Below, one piece after another: positions 1-15,305 of a stretch of DNA of 64,000 nt. A program made the position numbers and the translations under genes. The DNA comes from Azadirachta indica (taxonomy: Eukaryota > Streptophyta > Magnoliopsida > Sapindales > Meliaceae). Under the pieces are notes generated by a model, which was not told the origin of the DNA, searched no databases, and saw nothing but the letters and a program-made list of their open reading frames with translations. How positions within the stretch are numbered: the stretch's first letter is position 1; the number at the start of each line of letters is the position of its first letter. The stretch spans positions 8,020,545 through 8,084,544 of the forward strand of contig CM040447.1 in assembly GCA_022749755.1 (NCBI GenBank). The letters are read 5' to 3'.

Positions 1-64
1 CGTCAACTCAACCTCAGAGAAGCCAGAATCCGAACCGTCACCGTCTGGATCAGATTCGCAGGCA

Positions 65-2765
65 ATGGCGACGGCGACGGCGACGGGAAAGATTAGACGC
101 CCACCAGCAAATATGCAGAAAATGAGCACAAGGGTTTTGCTTTACTCCATTTTGCTGACTCTTCAGTACGGCGCGCAGCCTTTGATCTCCAAAAGTTGCA
201 TTAGGTATCTTTCTTTCATCGTTTTTGTTTACATATAAACTTCAAGTTTTTCTTGCTTTATTGTTAGAATCTGGTCAAGGTTCAATCTCTCTTGAGGTGA
301 TGTGTTTCTTTGATATCTTTGAATCTTATTTGTTTAAAAGATTGAATTTTTATCCATTTTTAAATTTTGAGACTACCCATTTGCCTATTCTTATTTGAGC
401 TCACCATAGATGCTTTATTCTAGCTATGCTCAAGCTTGTACTCGTCTCCTAAGGTTCGTTTGGTGGTCCTTTTCAATAGAAAACACTGTCCTTGTTATTG
501 CTTCTAAGGGGAACACTTTTGACTTAGGTAGGATAGTCCCGATAGGACCATCTAATAACAGTATGCAATTATTATAATTTTTGTGAATGTATAATTTCAA
601 GGGAAATATGCATGTGCTATTGGATCGACATACGAATGACATGAATATGCCCATTTTATCTAAAACACTATCATGTACCTGAAACCTCATAACACTTTTT
701 GAAGAATTGCTTGAGTGAATAACAGATTCTATTTGGCTCCACCAAAAGCACTTACATACTGCATTGATGATCTGACGCTGTAATGAGCATGTTTCTATAA
801 GTATGATAAATATAAATGTTGCTGAAGTGCTTATTGCTAACTGATTATGACTCTTCCAACAGAAGAGAAGTCATTGTGACTACAAATGTCTTAACGTGTG
901 AGCTAGCAAAGGTAATTCTTGTGCTACAGAGACCTTCTTTTCCCCAATTCATTTGGTTCCAAAATACTGGAAGCTGATACCCTCATCTAGTTAGTAAGAA
1001 CAAATTTTTTCTTCTGTTTATCAGGTTATATTTGCACTAGTTTTCATGGCAAAAGAAGGTAGTTTAAAGAAACTATCGAAAGAGTGGACTTTGGTCGGTT
1101 CATTGACTGCATCAGGACTTCCTGCTGCTATATATGCACTGCAGAACAGCTTGCTGCAGATATCCTACAAGAATCTTGATTCACTGACATTCTCCATGCT
1201 GAACCAGACCAAAATAATCTTTACTGCTTTGTTCACATATATTATATTGAGGTATCTTAATTTTCTTCTACTTTTACTGGTATTGAGCTGCCCAAATATT
1301 ATATTTGTTCTCCTTGATGAAGCACTTAATATTTGTGGTTTATTATTTATTGGTATCATTTCATATAGTTCCCTTCACTGGTGGCTTATCAAATGGAATG
1401 TTTTTTCGCAATTTGGTTTAGTAGTTATGTGTTACTATAACACTTGTGTAGTAATGTAGGATTCAAAGAACTATTTGTTTTTCTTGGGTTGCCAGTCATC
1501 ACCTTGTTTGATGAAGTAAAACTCATTGAGAAGCATTTTTGTACAAAGTCGATTTCAAGGTTGTTACTTCTCTTCACAGAAACAACAAGGAGGGTTTGCC
1601 ATCTCATGCCAGTTTAATACAAGATTTATTTTTCATACGTGCAGTACTATTATTTTCTATTTCAAAATCAAATTTCATTATCTTGAGTTACTTGTGTCTT
1701 CTCCATATGTAACTGACTGTGTAGCTGGAAACCCCTTTTGGCTTTAACTTTTGGATTCAACGTAGGCAGAAGCAATCCATGCAACAAATTGGGGCGCTTC
1801 TCTTGTTGATCACGGCAGCTGTTCTTCTAAGTATTGGTGAAAGCTCTAGCAAACGTTCTACCTCTGGTGACCCTGACCGAATTTTATTTTACGGGATTGT
1901 TCCTGTTTTGGTTGCTTCTGTACTCTCTGGTCTGGCTTCCTCTTTGTGTCAATGGGCTTCTCAGGTTAACCAAGCTTAAATTGTCCTTGCACGCATTTAC
2001 TGTCTTACACGCTTGCCAATTTTCTTCCAGTGGTTATGATTTCCTTTTATTACAGGTTAAGAAACACTCATCATACTTGATGACTGTGGAAATGTCCATT
2101 GTCGGAAGCTTGTGTTTGTTGGCCAGTATGTCTAAGTCTCCGGATGGAGAAGCGATAAGGCAACATGGATTCTTTTATGGTTGGACTCCATTAACACTGG
2201 TAATGATCTTTCTGATACTTGATAGTTTTCCTTTTTATTTGCTTCTGCTATGAAATTTATCATCTATGCACCTTAAGATTAAACCAAATAATGTTTTGTT
2301 CTATTCCAGATTCCAGTTATATCTAATGCTCTTGGTGGAATTCTAGTTGGCCTAGTTACAAGCCATGCTGGTGGTGTTAGAAAGGTATGTTTAACTGCAC
2401 ACAAGCAACATTTTCTGGAATGTCTCAGCTCTTCACTATGTCTCTGTAACTCCGCGTCATTGGTTGATAAATTCATGAAGGGAATATAAACTTTATAGCC
2501 CTTAACAATTCATCTTAGTGTTACTTGATCTGTTTTCTTTTTTTCTTCTTTTTGGTAGTCTGAAATGTTCTTAATGACTCTTGTCATACTTCAATGTTCG
2601 CAGGGCTTCGTGATTGTTTCTGCACTTCTCGTAACAGCCTTGCTGCAGTTCATTTTTGAAGGAAAACCACCTTCACTGTATTGTCTCATAGCTCTTCCTC
2701 TCGTCGTTAGTAGCATTTCAATCTATCAGAAGTATCCATACCAAGTCAAAAAGAAGGAAGCCTAA
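65..2765 (+). CDS. ROCK1: ROCK1-type ER nucleotide-sugar transporter
   Basis: Seven exons join in frame: 65-204, 863-911, 1025-1251, 1766-1964, 2056-2199, 2310-2384 and 2604-2765, giving 331 residues, the usual size for this family. The protein is a multi-pass membrane protein of the nucleotide-sugar transporter (UDP-GlcNAc/CMP-sialic acid type) family. Motifs seen include TLQYGAQPLISK near the N-terminus, GLPAAIYALQNSLL, SMLNQTKI, SGLASSLCQWASQVKKHS and GILVGLVTSHAGGVRKG. The product ends in a lysine-rich tail (KKKEA), which fits ER retention. The family member I recognise is Arabidopsis ROCK1, which moves UDP-GlcNAc/UDP-GalNAc into the ER and affects cytokinin oxidase quality control; function here is inferred from that. 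The start is the first ATG of a frame with a short Ala-Thr repeat (residues 2-9). The 5' UTR is probably cut by the window edge. Confidence 0.93.
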
Positions 2766-3618
2766 AATTCCTTAACGCTTGCAATGCTAGGGGTATCAGT
2801 ACAGTTATATGATTTCCATTTATTCTTATACATCCTGAGCTGAAAAGTGTGGAGATTAACGAGATTTTAGTGGGTCTCGAACCTGCTGGTTTGGGGAAAA
2901 GCACAAAGAAAGCAGATTTTACTTTGCATTCATCAATTTGAATGAATTTGGGTTAAGTCATTCGGCCCAAAATAGAAGAAATTACTGTTGTCAAGTTACG
3001 GGATTGTTTTGGTATATAACCTCTGTGACCAGTGCATAATTGTATGGAATGATTGTTAAACATATTTTGTAGTTCTCTCTGGCAGACAGCAGTCTTTTGG
3101 AACTCTTTTTAGTCTTGCAGGAGCAAAGCAATATATATATATATATATATATCAAACTTGAGTATTTGGATTATACATTCAGTATATTAATATAAATCTA
3201 ACCCCTTTCCAATTCTGATGTGATCGAAATTCAACTCTAGACTTCAGTATCACTCCGTCTGGTTAGTATGGCTTTATTTCTAGCTAGAAGGATTTTTCTA
3301 AATAACAAAGGTTGTTTCTCAAATTCTTTTTGTACCCAAAAGCAGTTCTGCCTTCTACTAATTTTGATTTTGGAAGTAGAGATTTTGGGATTTTTTTTAA
3401 GAATGCGACATTATTCAAAATATTTTTATTAAGTTATTTTTTTATTAATTCTTTGGATAATTCTTTTAATTTTTTAAAATATGGAAAATGGGGGTACATC
3501 AAGAAGTGGCCTCGAGCAATACCCGGCCCAAATTCATAAACCCTTCACGGAAACCTCAGGGTCGCAGGGAACCTCGGGCATTTCTGACAAACACAGCACA
3601 GCAAGCAAGCAATAGAAC
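2766..3618. other. ROCK1 3' flank and uL23m promoter region
   Basis: No gene is seen. The stretch holds the ROCK1 3' UTR, an (AT)n run near 3131-3152 and AT-rich spacer. The last 100 bases before 3619 are less AT-rich and probably contain the promoter and 5' UTR of the next gene. Confidence 0.6.
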
Positions 3619-4110
3619 ATGGGGAGCAGACTAGGAAGAAGAGTAATTCACTTCGCAAATCTTCCAATCAAACTCTTAATGCCAAGCAACTTCAGCAACA
3701 TAACCGAAATTGCACTCAAAACTATTCCTTCCGCTTCCAAGATCGAAATCAAACGCGTTCTCGAATCCCTCTATGGCTTCGAAGTCGAGAAAGTTCGCAC
3801 GCTCAACATGGACGGCAAGAAGAAGAAACGGGGCGGTTTGTTGATCGCAAAACCCGATTACAAAAAGGCTTACGTCACGCTAAGGAACCCGCTTTCTTTG
3901 TCGCAGGATGTGTTTCCAGTGAGAGTGATTCAGGACGAGAAGGAGAGAATGAGTAAAGAGAAGAAGTCTAGTTTTGTTGAGGAAGGGAAGAAGCATTGGC
4001 TTGATGGGAAAGAGAAAGAGGGGAATAACGATAGGAAGAAGAAAGGACCTTTCGGTGACGCGGCAGCGGCGGCGATGAAGTTTCCATGGAGTAGCATGAA
4101 ACAGAGGTAG
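3619..4110 (+). CDS. Mitochondrial ribosomal protein uL23-like
   Basis: A single-exon gene of 163 residues. It begins MGSRLGRRVIHFANLPIKLL, and the central part (VFPVRVI and the segment with IKRVLESLYGFEVEKVRTLN) is the L23/L15e fold typical of mitochondrial large-subunit protein L23, where the loop binds 23S-like rRNA near the peptide exit tunnel. The C-terminal third is a basic and acidic low-complexity tail (many Lys and Glu, then an alanine run) common in plant mitochondrial versions. The basic N-terminus suits import into mitochondria. The lack of introns and the length fit the Arabidopsis relative At4g39880 (from memory). An antisense frame across 3930-4244 is a shadow of the Lys/Glu-rich tail. 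Confidence 0.85.
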   Translation: MGSRLGRRVIHFANLPIKLLMPSNFSNITEIALKTIPSASKIEIKRVLESLYGFEVEKVRTLNMDGKKKKRGGLLIAKPDYKKAYVTLRNPLSLSQDVFPVRVIQDEKERMSKEKKSSFVEEGKKHWLDGKEKEGNNDRKKKGPFGDAAAAAMKFPWSSMKQR

Positions 4111-4802
4111 ATAAATTTGAAATTTTTGTTGTTTAATAAGGGTTTCTTATGGATTAGTCGTCTTATTTGTGTTTGTGAAAGTAATGTGAAGAAAGTTTTG
4201 GACTTTATGTATCGGTTAGAATGCCTAGTGTTTTTGAATATCATGGAATAGTTGAAGTATAATACATCTTTTATCGATATATTTCATTAATTACGCCACA
4301 AATTTTGTTGGTTGATAAGGGTTTTGTGAATTATTTATGGATTAATGTGGTTTATTTGCGTTTGTATTATGGGTTGTGAACTTTCTTAAGTAATATGATG
4401 AAAGTTTTTGGACTTTATTTGATTTGCACACAATTTAAGCTTTCGGCATACAATAAAAAGTTTGTAACTTAAAGCTCTGTGTTGTATCAGTCTTTAGAAA
4501 GTTCGGCGCTGATATTGGATGAAGTTGAGCTCATTCGCTGCTTGTGTATTTGATATGGCATTTTGTGTTTTTGTTGTATTTGTGTCTAGTAAATGTGTAA
4601 TTTATTTCTCTGGTTAAATGACATTGCAGGAGAAAGCTATACAGTAATACTTGAACTTTATTTTTCTTTTTGAAATTGAAATATAGTTTAACAAATGGGA
4701 GAACTGTTGAGTTCTATTTTTATCTTTATACAAGAGGTGGAAGAAATCCATAAATGTATAGGTACTACAAATATAGGATTATATATAAATGTTTAAGAAT
4801 AT
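4111..4802. other. Convergent 3' flanks
   Basis: This is AT-rich spacer between the uL23-like gene (+) and the NPH3-type gene (-). It contains an imperfect direct repeat: the phrase beginning gggttt and running through tttatggatta and gaaagtttt occurs at about 4140-4205 and again at 4318-4415. No gene is seen. Confidence 0.5.
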
Positions 4803-7394
4803 TTAGGAGAGTGATAGTCTTTGTCTGAAGGTGGATCGGCGGCTAGCAGAGTTGGAACTCTTTTGTCGGTTGCCAGCTTCGTCTGCATCAGCTTTTGTGT
4901 GGAATGAGTTCTTGATCTTTCTCCAACCCTCACTCCAACCGGATACAATTTTATGTTTGTTGCTTATCTTCTCGTACTCTCGTTGCAGCTCAGAATAGTC
5001 AGTTTGTAGCTCTGCCATTCTTGTTTTTACATTCTCCAGTTCTGTTCTTAGGTTCTTAATCTCTACACTAGTAGTAGATGACAGGGTTTCATCCTGTTCG
5101 GAAGTATTGCCTCGTGATGCTGGATCCTTTTCTTGCATTGCTGTCCTCATCTTTACTTGCTCCGAAAATAGCACCTGCATACCAAATATTGGAATTTCCT
5201 GGAATCTATGTGAGACTATGTAAAATTTGCAATTCAGGGCCGATTTTGTGTATGAAGTAATTTACCTGGACAACTGTTCTTAGAGGTAATCGATCATTTT
5301 GTGCGGCATGTGTGCTTGCATCAAGCGACAGTTTCTCACAGTTCATTAATTTGCAGAGTCTTCTCCGTTCATGTTCAGAGAGTGAAGGATGTGACTGAAA
5401 AGGATACTAGCTTATCAGGTTTAAATAATTTGCATGGCCTGTAGATTACTGGAAAAGGAGGGGAAATTGATAGGTAAACCTTGAGATAGGTATCAATGGC
5501 TCTGTAGAGACCGTCATGACATGTCCGAGCATTTTCTGGTAAGGATTCAGCTAGAACTTGAAACTTGGTGATGGAGAGATTTGGATCCCTAGCAACCTCA
5601 GCAAGGTAATTGTCTATGATCTTGCTCACATTAGTTTTCCCTATTTTTTGTTGTTTTTGCTGCTGTTGTTGCTCATGCATCATGAAGTAGTCCATGATCC
5701 TTTGCACTACATCAATGTTGTGCATCATGTGGTGTTCAGGTGAACTGTGAAAATGAAGAAAAATGCAACTCAGTATGATTGTGCAGATTAGTGCAGTTCA
5801 GTATGAAAGAGGGTAGATTACTTACTTAACTAGTTTCCCATGATCTTCATTTTTATAATTAGGAATCAAAAGATCATTGACATTGGCCTCTTCCAACATC
5901 ATTCCAACTCTCTTCTCTAGCTCTGAGATTAAAGCTGGTGATGCAGAATACACCATAGCCATCTTCAACATCTGCAAGAAGAACTTGCAAGAAACACCCT
6001 CATGTTGAGGAGGAAGTAAGTTTACTAGGTTTTCTATAATTGTTCTTTGCTCTTTCTGTCCGACACCCCCTTCTTCCTTCCCTCCAGTCAAAATACTGAA
6101 CTGCAGCTCATGCTTTCCATAGCCATACCCTCTCAATCCTTCTAACTCTACATCTATGCCTGGCAACCATTTCTTTGCGTAATGCATGATGCATTTACCT
6201 ACAATCTCTGGTTTTGTTCCTTTCGCCTTTATTGTCGTTATAATCCTCATGAAGTGATCAATCCGGAGAGTAGCCACATCATCAAACCACCAGCCTTCTT
6301 CGTTAACTATTTCTCCCGTTGTTGAGTTTTCTCTAGAAGCCTTCCAAGCAATTGAATCACAGCATCTTCTGACAATTTGTAGATTTTCAGCCCAAGGAGA
6401 AAGATTTTCGCAAGATTTGAGAACAGCAATGGTTTCTTTCCATGAAGAAAAGATTACCAGAGTGAGGAAAGCTTCTGTTTTGGAGATTAGATTTCCATCT
6501 TCATATTCTTCACTCATATCTAAAAATTCTGATGCACATCTTAGTGGAGCAATGTTGTTAGGGTTGAAGTCTATCGGGAGACCGTAACAGAATTTCAGAA
6601 TAATTTCGAAAGTTTCTGATCCACCTGGGAAGTTTTCAAGCTTTAGGTCATATCCAAAATTGGAGATTGATGGCTGAAGTTCTAGTCGGCCTATGTACCC
6701 ACATTTTGACACCAAAGGATACTGTTTCAGGAAAATTAGATGAGCTATTAGATAAATAAAGACCTCTAAATATGCTCTTCACCCCAACACTTTAATTTCA
6801 TCATACTAATATTTTATAGGTATGCATCCTGGCACAGAAAATGAAACCTTTACATTTGACTGATTATTGGTTTGTTATAGGTTAATCTTTAAGTTGCATA
6901 GTAGTATAGAACCTTCTGTTTAGATTTTTTCATTTTTCTTTTTCAATTCAGTTTTCCTTACTGGCATATATAGCCCTGTACCAAGAAAGAAAGGATTCTG
7001 AATGTGAATTCCTTAAAACATAATGAACCATATTTTACCTCTTGTTTACAATAGTTACCTTGTGAACATTAAAGGTGACATCTTGAACTTGGATTGATAG
7101 ATCTGTTGGGATTTGAGAAGTGACAAACCTGCCATGAAAGCAAGAGACGTAAATACCCCACATAAAAAAGGGGGAGTGCAGGAAAACATTTCAGTTCTTG
7201 GATGCAAGTTTAGGATGTTTGAATCATAACTAGTTTATGTTTATGTTGTACCATGAGTGTTCTTTCTTCTCAAACCTATTGCCTATGGTGATGAGTCTGT
7301 TGGGAATTACAATACTTCGTTCGTAAGCTTGCTCGGGTCCATCTGATTCACTTCCTGAGCTTTGCGGCTGAGCTGCTGGCGGAGGAGAACTCAT
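4803..7394 (-). CDS. BTB/NPH3-domain phototropic-response family protein
   Basis: Six minus-strand exons join in frame: 7394-7252, 7128-7059, 6721-5826, 5744-5480, 5394-5266 and 5174-4803, giving 624 residues. Order of parts: a short N-terminal tail; a BTB/POZ domain starting at SWFVTSQIPTDLSIQV (about residue 47); the NPH3 domain containing WWFDDVATLRIDHF, CIMHYAKKWLPG and SEHERRRLCKLMNCEKLS; then VLFSEQVKMR and a predicted coiled coil (EIKNLRTELENVKTRMAELQ); and a Ser/Arg-rich end. The family acts as substrate adaptors of CUL3 ubiquitin ligases in phototropin signalling at the plasma membrane. Which paralogue this is cannot be told. The residue at the first splice (TG+G = Trp) matches the family's conserved Trp before the BTB domain, which supports the exon 1 choice. 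A Gln run lies in the linker within exon 4. Confidence 0.9.
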
Positions 7395-10300
7395 GGAGAG
7401 GTTTTTCTTCGAACTCTAGCTCCACTGTTGTTATGAGTCACATATGATTTGGAAAGTTATGTTGTTATACAGAGAAATAGTGGCATAGAGAAGAAGCTTA
7501 AATAAATGTGAGAAGTGAGTCTGTGGATAGGATGGAGAAAACATTAAATGGTGTTGTTGGATTGTTAATGTAAGTCATTGTTAGTAGCCAAAAAACTGTC
7601 TCAAGATTTTTGGGGTGATACTATGGTATCTACGAATGTACTGGAAATCTCCTTGAATCTGCTGTTACATCCTCAATTCTTGGTGTAAAATTCTCCAAAC
7701 TTTTGGTCGTCTTTGTCAAGTTTTTGGGATAATTGGTGAGTTGGGATAACAACGACAGAGTTGGAGAGATAAATGGTACATTTATTCGTATGGTAACCCA
7801 ACTCAAAATTGTTGTTGATAGGAACTGATGAGAGATGAATGTATGAGGGAGACACAGAGAATATTGTGTATGAAATGTCTATTTCTATTTTGAACCACGT
7901 ATGTGTTGACTGCACCAGAAATATATTTGTGGTTCCGGCAGTGTTTAGAGCTGTTTAGAGTACATTAGGATTTGTCTTCACTTACATAAAACACTCAATT
8001 TTGTAGCCTGGAATTGCTGCAGATCTGAACATGTCGCCTATGTGGGGTCTAGTCGACTTACTACAAGTTTTAGATTCCAATTTCTCGCGTCTTCTTAAAG
8101 TAACAATGAATTGGATCTGGAGTCGTATTTTATGACAAAAAGCTTTGAATCGTAGCATATGAAGAAAAACATCTTAAAGTGTTTAATTAATAAAATAAAT
8201 CGTATTATTAAGAGTGTTACTAAGTTTCAAAAAGTAAATTACCCATATCGCATTCGTAAATTTTAGTATTAAAGTGTTTATATATGAACTGAATTTGGAG
8301 AGGTGGAAGGCAAATCTTGAGATCCTGTTGCACGTGCACGTGATAAAGATGCAGTATCTTTTGCAGTGGAGTGGAATGCAAAACAAATCTTATTTTAGAT
8401 CTTCCGTGCAGTTTTCACTTCGAGATGTGCCGTCTCCCGTAGCTCACGTGCGTTTGATACACAATTTCATGGAATATTGAGAATTTCACGAAAATATGAA
8501 ATATATGTAATTATTAATTATGATTTATAATTAATTAATAAAAATTATGATAAAAAAATATTATATGTCTTGGGTTTGCCAAAAGTTTTGATTGGTACAT
8601 AATAGAATTTAACTTGAAATTTATATCTAATGGGAAAGAAGCAAATGAGTATATGCCATTTGATAGTATCGATAATTTTGAATAATTTAAATATTTTATT
8701 ATTTAAATATAGATATTAAAAAATTATTTTTTTAATTACTGATATTCGAAAATTTCTAAGATAAAATAAAATTGTGAAATCAAGTATAGTTTAATGTGGT
8801 ATTAAATTACCACTTAATAAAAAAAAAGTAAGAATTAATTGTGAAATGAAAATATTGGTGAATGAATGCTGATGAACGAGGAAGATGGTAGTATTAGTGG
8901 AATTTGGAACAAATTTGGGGGTGTGAATGATATGCAGACATAATGTTGCATGTGCAAAGCTAGAAGTAGCAAGCGGCACACGTGCATTCTTTGTCTTATT
9001 AAAATATTAAAACACCATGTTACAAATTCTATATTAATTCGATTTTGCAAGTTTCTGGTCTAATTTTATAAGTTAATTTGAGTTTCTTTATATATTCTTT
9101 TCTTTACTTTTTTGATACGATTCCCTTATTTTGCATGAGAAATTTCAATACAATTTAATCCTTAAATCTTTTATAAAACTTTATTTTACTTAACTAGTTT
9201 AATAACAACATATAACGTATCACAAACATAACTAACATAACATTTTATTATTTGTTTCGATTAATTTTAATTTAGATGTTTTTACTATAATTACGTTTCA
9301 AGAACTAAATTATGATGAAAAATAAAATATTAAAAATGCTTATAATATTATATGAAACTAATTAATTGATAAAAATTTAAGATTTTATAATGGAAGAATG
9401 CTTATTACTCCTTATTTTTTGAGTTAATATCCCATTATCTCCTATATTTTTTTTAATATCTCATCATCTTCTTGAATTTCAATCTTACTCTTCAATATTT
9501 TTAATATTTTTTATTTTACTATTTTATAAACAAATTGAATTAAAAGATAAAATAAAAAAAAGAATTAAGAAGATGATGAGATATTAGAAAAAATATAGGG
9601 GATAATAGGTTATTAACTGAAAAAACAGGGAGGTAATAGCCGTTTTTCCTTTTATAATTGGTTAGAAATTAAAGTGATTTTTTTTAAAATTTAATGTAAC
9701 AAATTAGAAATATTTGGGGTTGAAATAATTGGTAAATATTGGCAGTAATTTTTTTTTTAAAATTTTGGATGAGAGTGGGCTACTATTATTAGAATGGCCT
9801 GGGAGCGTTGAGCTATTGGCCAGGGGCATTGGCAATCGAATAAAAACAAGTACTATTAAATATTTTAATTGTTATATTTCTAAGAATGGGTAAAAATACA
9901 AGTATACAACTATATATAAATGTATTATAGTATTGAACTAAAAATTGACAATAGTGTTAATATTAAAAGCAATAATCTTAGAAATACTATATATACAAAC
10001 TCTTTGTACAAATTATGATATATAAAGTGACGTGTTATGACAATATTATTTGATGAAAATATAAAATCACAATAATAAGAATTATGTGATAATTAATACT
10101 ATCAAATTATATCAATTTGTATCCATAGTTTGTGTAGAGAGTTTTTTATTCTTAGTAGTGTTTCTTTACTAATAACCAAAATGATATATACAAAAATTTA
10201 TTAAGATTTAAATTATATTTTAATCTTTTGTAATATATTACTAAATATTAGTGTTAAATTCTTATATACAATTATATTTAATAAGTTTTTTTAATAATTA

Positions 10301-12216
10301 TATATAGTTTTTATATTATTCAATTTATACAATTATATTTGTGTTTATTAATGTTTAATTTGTGCAATTTATTTTCTTTCATATTATTGACTACTAGAAT
10401 TTTTTTTACATTGATGTTAAATTCTTATATACATAATGTCTAATGAGTTTTTTTGACAATTGTATATAATCTTTATATTATTCAATTTATACAATTATAT
10501 TTAGGCTTACTAATATTTAATTTGTGCAATTTATTTTCTTTTCATATTATTGACTAATTGAATTTTTTTTATATTAATGTTAAATTCTTATAAGTAATTA
10601 TACTAATGAGTCTATTTTGATAATTAGATATACATTTATATACAATTATGTCCAATGAGTTTGTTAAATTCTTATATATTATTCTATTATATTTATTATT
10701 TTTGACTTTTCTAATGATCCATATATTTTATTTATAATATACTTTTATTTTTTAGATGAGATTTTAAGATGCTGAGACGATTACATTTAATGATACTTTT
10801 TTTTCTTATTAAAATAAAATTTGATAATAATATTGTGTGAAAGATTATATGTTTTAATCATGTATTTTTGTAGACTTACTGTAATTTTTTTTTTATGTTT
10901 TTATTTTTGATGTAATTTTAAATAATACATTTTTTTGTTAAAAAAATCTCATTATAATAATAATTTTTTTTATTATTTATTTTGAGTGGATATATATGTT
11001 TGAAAGTTTAAATAAATCATATACTATTTTTTTTTTTTTTATTATCTTTGTTAACATAATATAATCAATATTAAAATTAAATATTTTTAGTCTATTTGCA
11101 TCGGATTGAATCGGATTAGATTTGAAAAAGTTTTTAATAGATCGGATCAAATTAGATTTTTTTATATGATGAATCGGTTAGAATGAAAAAATTTCAATCC
11201 GCCAAAATAATAGATTAGAGATGACTTGGGTCAAATATGTTCAATCAGATCTATTCAACACCCTGATGAAATGTAGTCTATCATCTCTTCCAACTTTTCC
11301 AAAGAATGAAGTTACTTCAAAGATTAGAAAAAAAATGGTGGAATAGGATTTAATAATGTAATATATAGTGTTGCATCAAATCTTTCTCTCTACATATAAT
11401 ATTTTATTAAATTAAAGCAATCTAATTTTGGTTAGAAAATAAGGAAAAGTAGAGGAAAAAAGTGGGGTATTTGTTTATGATATAAGAAAACTATTTTTTT
11501 TATTTTTTAATTCATAAAATTTAAAAAAAAAGGTGTAAAAGAAAACAAAAGGATGTAACTCAATAATGGTTCACTTGATCACATTTGGCTAGCTTTTTGA
11601 ATTGTAAACATATATAGTCTTTATATATAAAATTAGAAAATAAATTCAAAAAATGTATGGACTGCAGATGTCATAAGGTACATATTATAATTGGAAATTA
11701 GTTGGTTCAATGAAAAAAGTGTAGGATTTAAGATATCAAAATTACATCAATGCAATTTTATTAATGAATTAATAAATAATATCTAATAAATTCTCTTTTT
11801 CTTTTTACCAAACAAACGAATTCAAAGAAAAACACAATTTAATTTTATATAAAGATTAAATACAATAAAAAATTATCAAAATTACATTAAATATGTATTA
11901 TATATGTTTTTTTTTAACAATCTTTAAGAGAAAATTCTTCAAAGATTAAATTAACGAATATTTTGCAAATTCTCAATAAAATTCTTATTTAATAAAACTA
12001 AAAGGTTTTAATTCATGCAAATAAATTAATTTTAACTTTCAAATATGAAAAGAATTAATTTCAACAAACAACATTCCCATATTATTAAAATAAAGAAATA
12101 AATAAAGTTTTAGGGAGGACACAAATGTAATTTAAGAAAAAGAGGAGGGGTAAAATGGGTGATGGAACAAGTTCAAAGTCTCTCTCGTCATAGTTGGCGG
12201 TTTTTCCTCGTTCGTC
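7395..12216. other. AT-rich intergenic region with MITE
   Basis: No gene is supported. Short frames here have no recognisable protein content. The region includes the divergent promoters of the NPH3-type gene and RABH1, one clear MITE (9392-9649), and a run of related AT-rich phrases between about 10250 and 10690, where the motif aaattcttatat recurs four or more times and looks like decayed short tandem duplication. Confidence 0.6.
9392..9649. mobile_element. Mutator-like MITE, copy 1
   Basis: The element is 258 bp long with long imperfect terminal inverted repeats. The left end starts GGAAGAATGCTTATTAC. The right end, reverse complemented, starts GGAAAAACGGCTATTAC, and pairing continues for roughly 100 bases on each side. 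It is flanked by a perfect 9-base direct repeat TTTTATAAT (9383-9391 and 9650-9658). A 9-base target duplication and long inverted repeats are the mark of Mutator-superfamily non-autonomous elements. Two relatives lie at 26255 and 35684. Confidence 0.8.
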
Positions 12217-12224
12217 TATAAATA
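12217..12224 (+). promoter_or_regulatory. TATA box of the RABH1 gene
   Basis: TATAAATA lies 137 bases before the ATG at 12361, followed by a (TTC)n pyrimidine tract at 12241-12268 that would sit in the 5' leader. The spacing fits transcription starting near 12250. Call by motif and position only. Confidence 0.55.
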
Positions 12225-12288
12225 ACGGCTTGAAAACCATTTCTTCTTCTTCTTCTTCTTCTTCTTCTCGGTTTTCATTTCATTTTGA

Positions 12289-14293
<2,005 letters not shown>

Positions 14294-15305
14294 AGAAAAA
14301 TGTATCTGAACAAGAAAGAAAAAGCTTAGAAAAAATAGGGCCAATTGAATCAATTGACACTCAGCCGCTGAAATTCAGCTAACATGATGAATGATTTTGG
14401 GGTAGAAATTTTGGCAGATTCAGTACTCTTATTATTTGTTCAATTAATATAGCAGCAAAGTTTGTTTTGGGTGTTAATCTTGTTTCTTCTCTTTGTTGTT
14501 GGTTTTTCTCTTTTTCTTGGTTAATTTTCTTGCTGTACTCGGAATTACTTTTAATATTTTTCAATGTGCATTATTCATAATTAGTTTTTTTTTTAATAGC
14601 ATTCTAATTATTTGAGTGAAATTTTATAAATGTGATTATTTATTTTCTTATTAGAATATATATATATATATATATTTAGGTTGTATTGTTATAATAACTA
14701 TTATTTTTTACTCATTAACTTATTCCAACTTTGTTATTTATTGAGAAATTTCTCTCATACAGTATTGTCTCCCTAATAGATGCATGAAACATGAAATAAA
14801 AAATTTCATTCTAAAAATTTGTATTCATAATTTTCTTCTCATTTATATTTTTTAGTACATAATCCCACCATATCCTTAACATTCATTTAATTTTAAAAAA
14901 AAAAACTAATATATAAAAAAAATAAAATATTTAGTTTGTTTAGTGGATAATCTCTCCATATCCTTAACATTTATTTAATTTTAACGCCTACACATACAAA
15001 TTATTTTATTTTTTTAAATATGGGAGAAAATTACATATAAAATTCATATCTAACAAAAATATGAAATGCACCTGTAAATAGAAAAACCCTAACAAACCAA
15101 GTTTTAGGATGCACTAAGAACAAATGTACTTTTAGAGAGGAATTTAAGATTTATAAATTTATTTACAAAGGTTTTTTTTTTATTTAAATAATATTACATG
15201 AGCCGAGGCGCCGCTGAGCAATCGCCCAAACTGTGAAACAGTGGAAATTGGAGAAGCAGAACAGAACCTCTCTTAGCCGTCGCTTAGTCGCAGCACTCCA
15301 GCTCC
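14294..15305. other. Spacer between RABH1 and LSM5
   Basis: No gene is seen. It holds the RABH1 3' UTR, a (TA)n run near 14657-14672, and a short direct repeat: the phrase tccttaacattcatttaattt at about 14874 recurs with one change at about 14961. The last 110 bases before LSM5 are its probable promoter and leader. Confidence 0.5.

Noticed and set aside
3930..4244. Antisense frame over the uL23-like gene
   Set aside because: Composition shadow of a Lys/Glu-rich tail (Phe/Ser/Pro-rich in reverse).
10200..10700. Possible retroelement or RNA gene in the repeated AT-rich phrases
   Set aside because: Only short degenerate AT phrases recur; no ends, coding remnant or stable fold could be supported.
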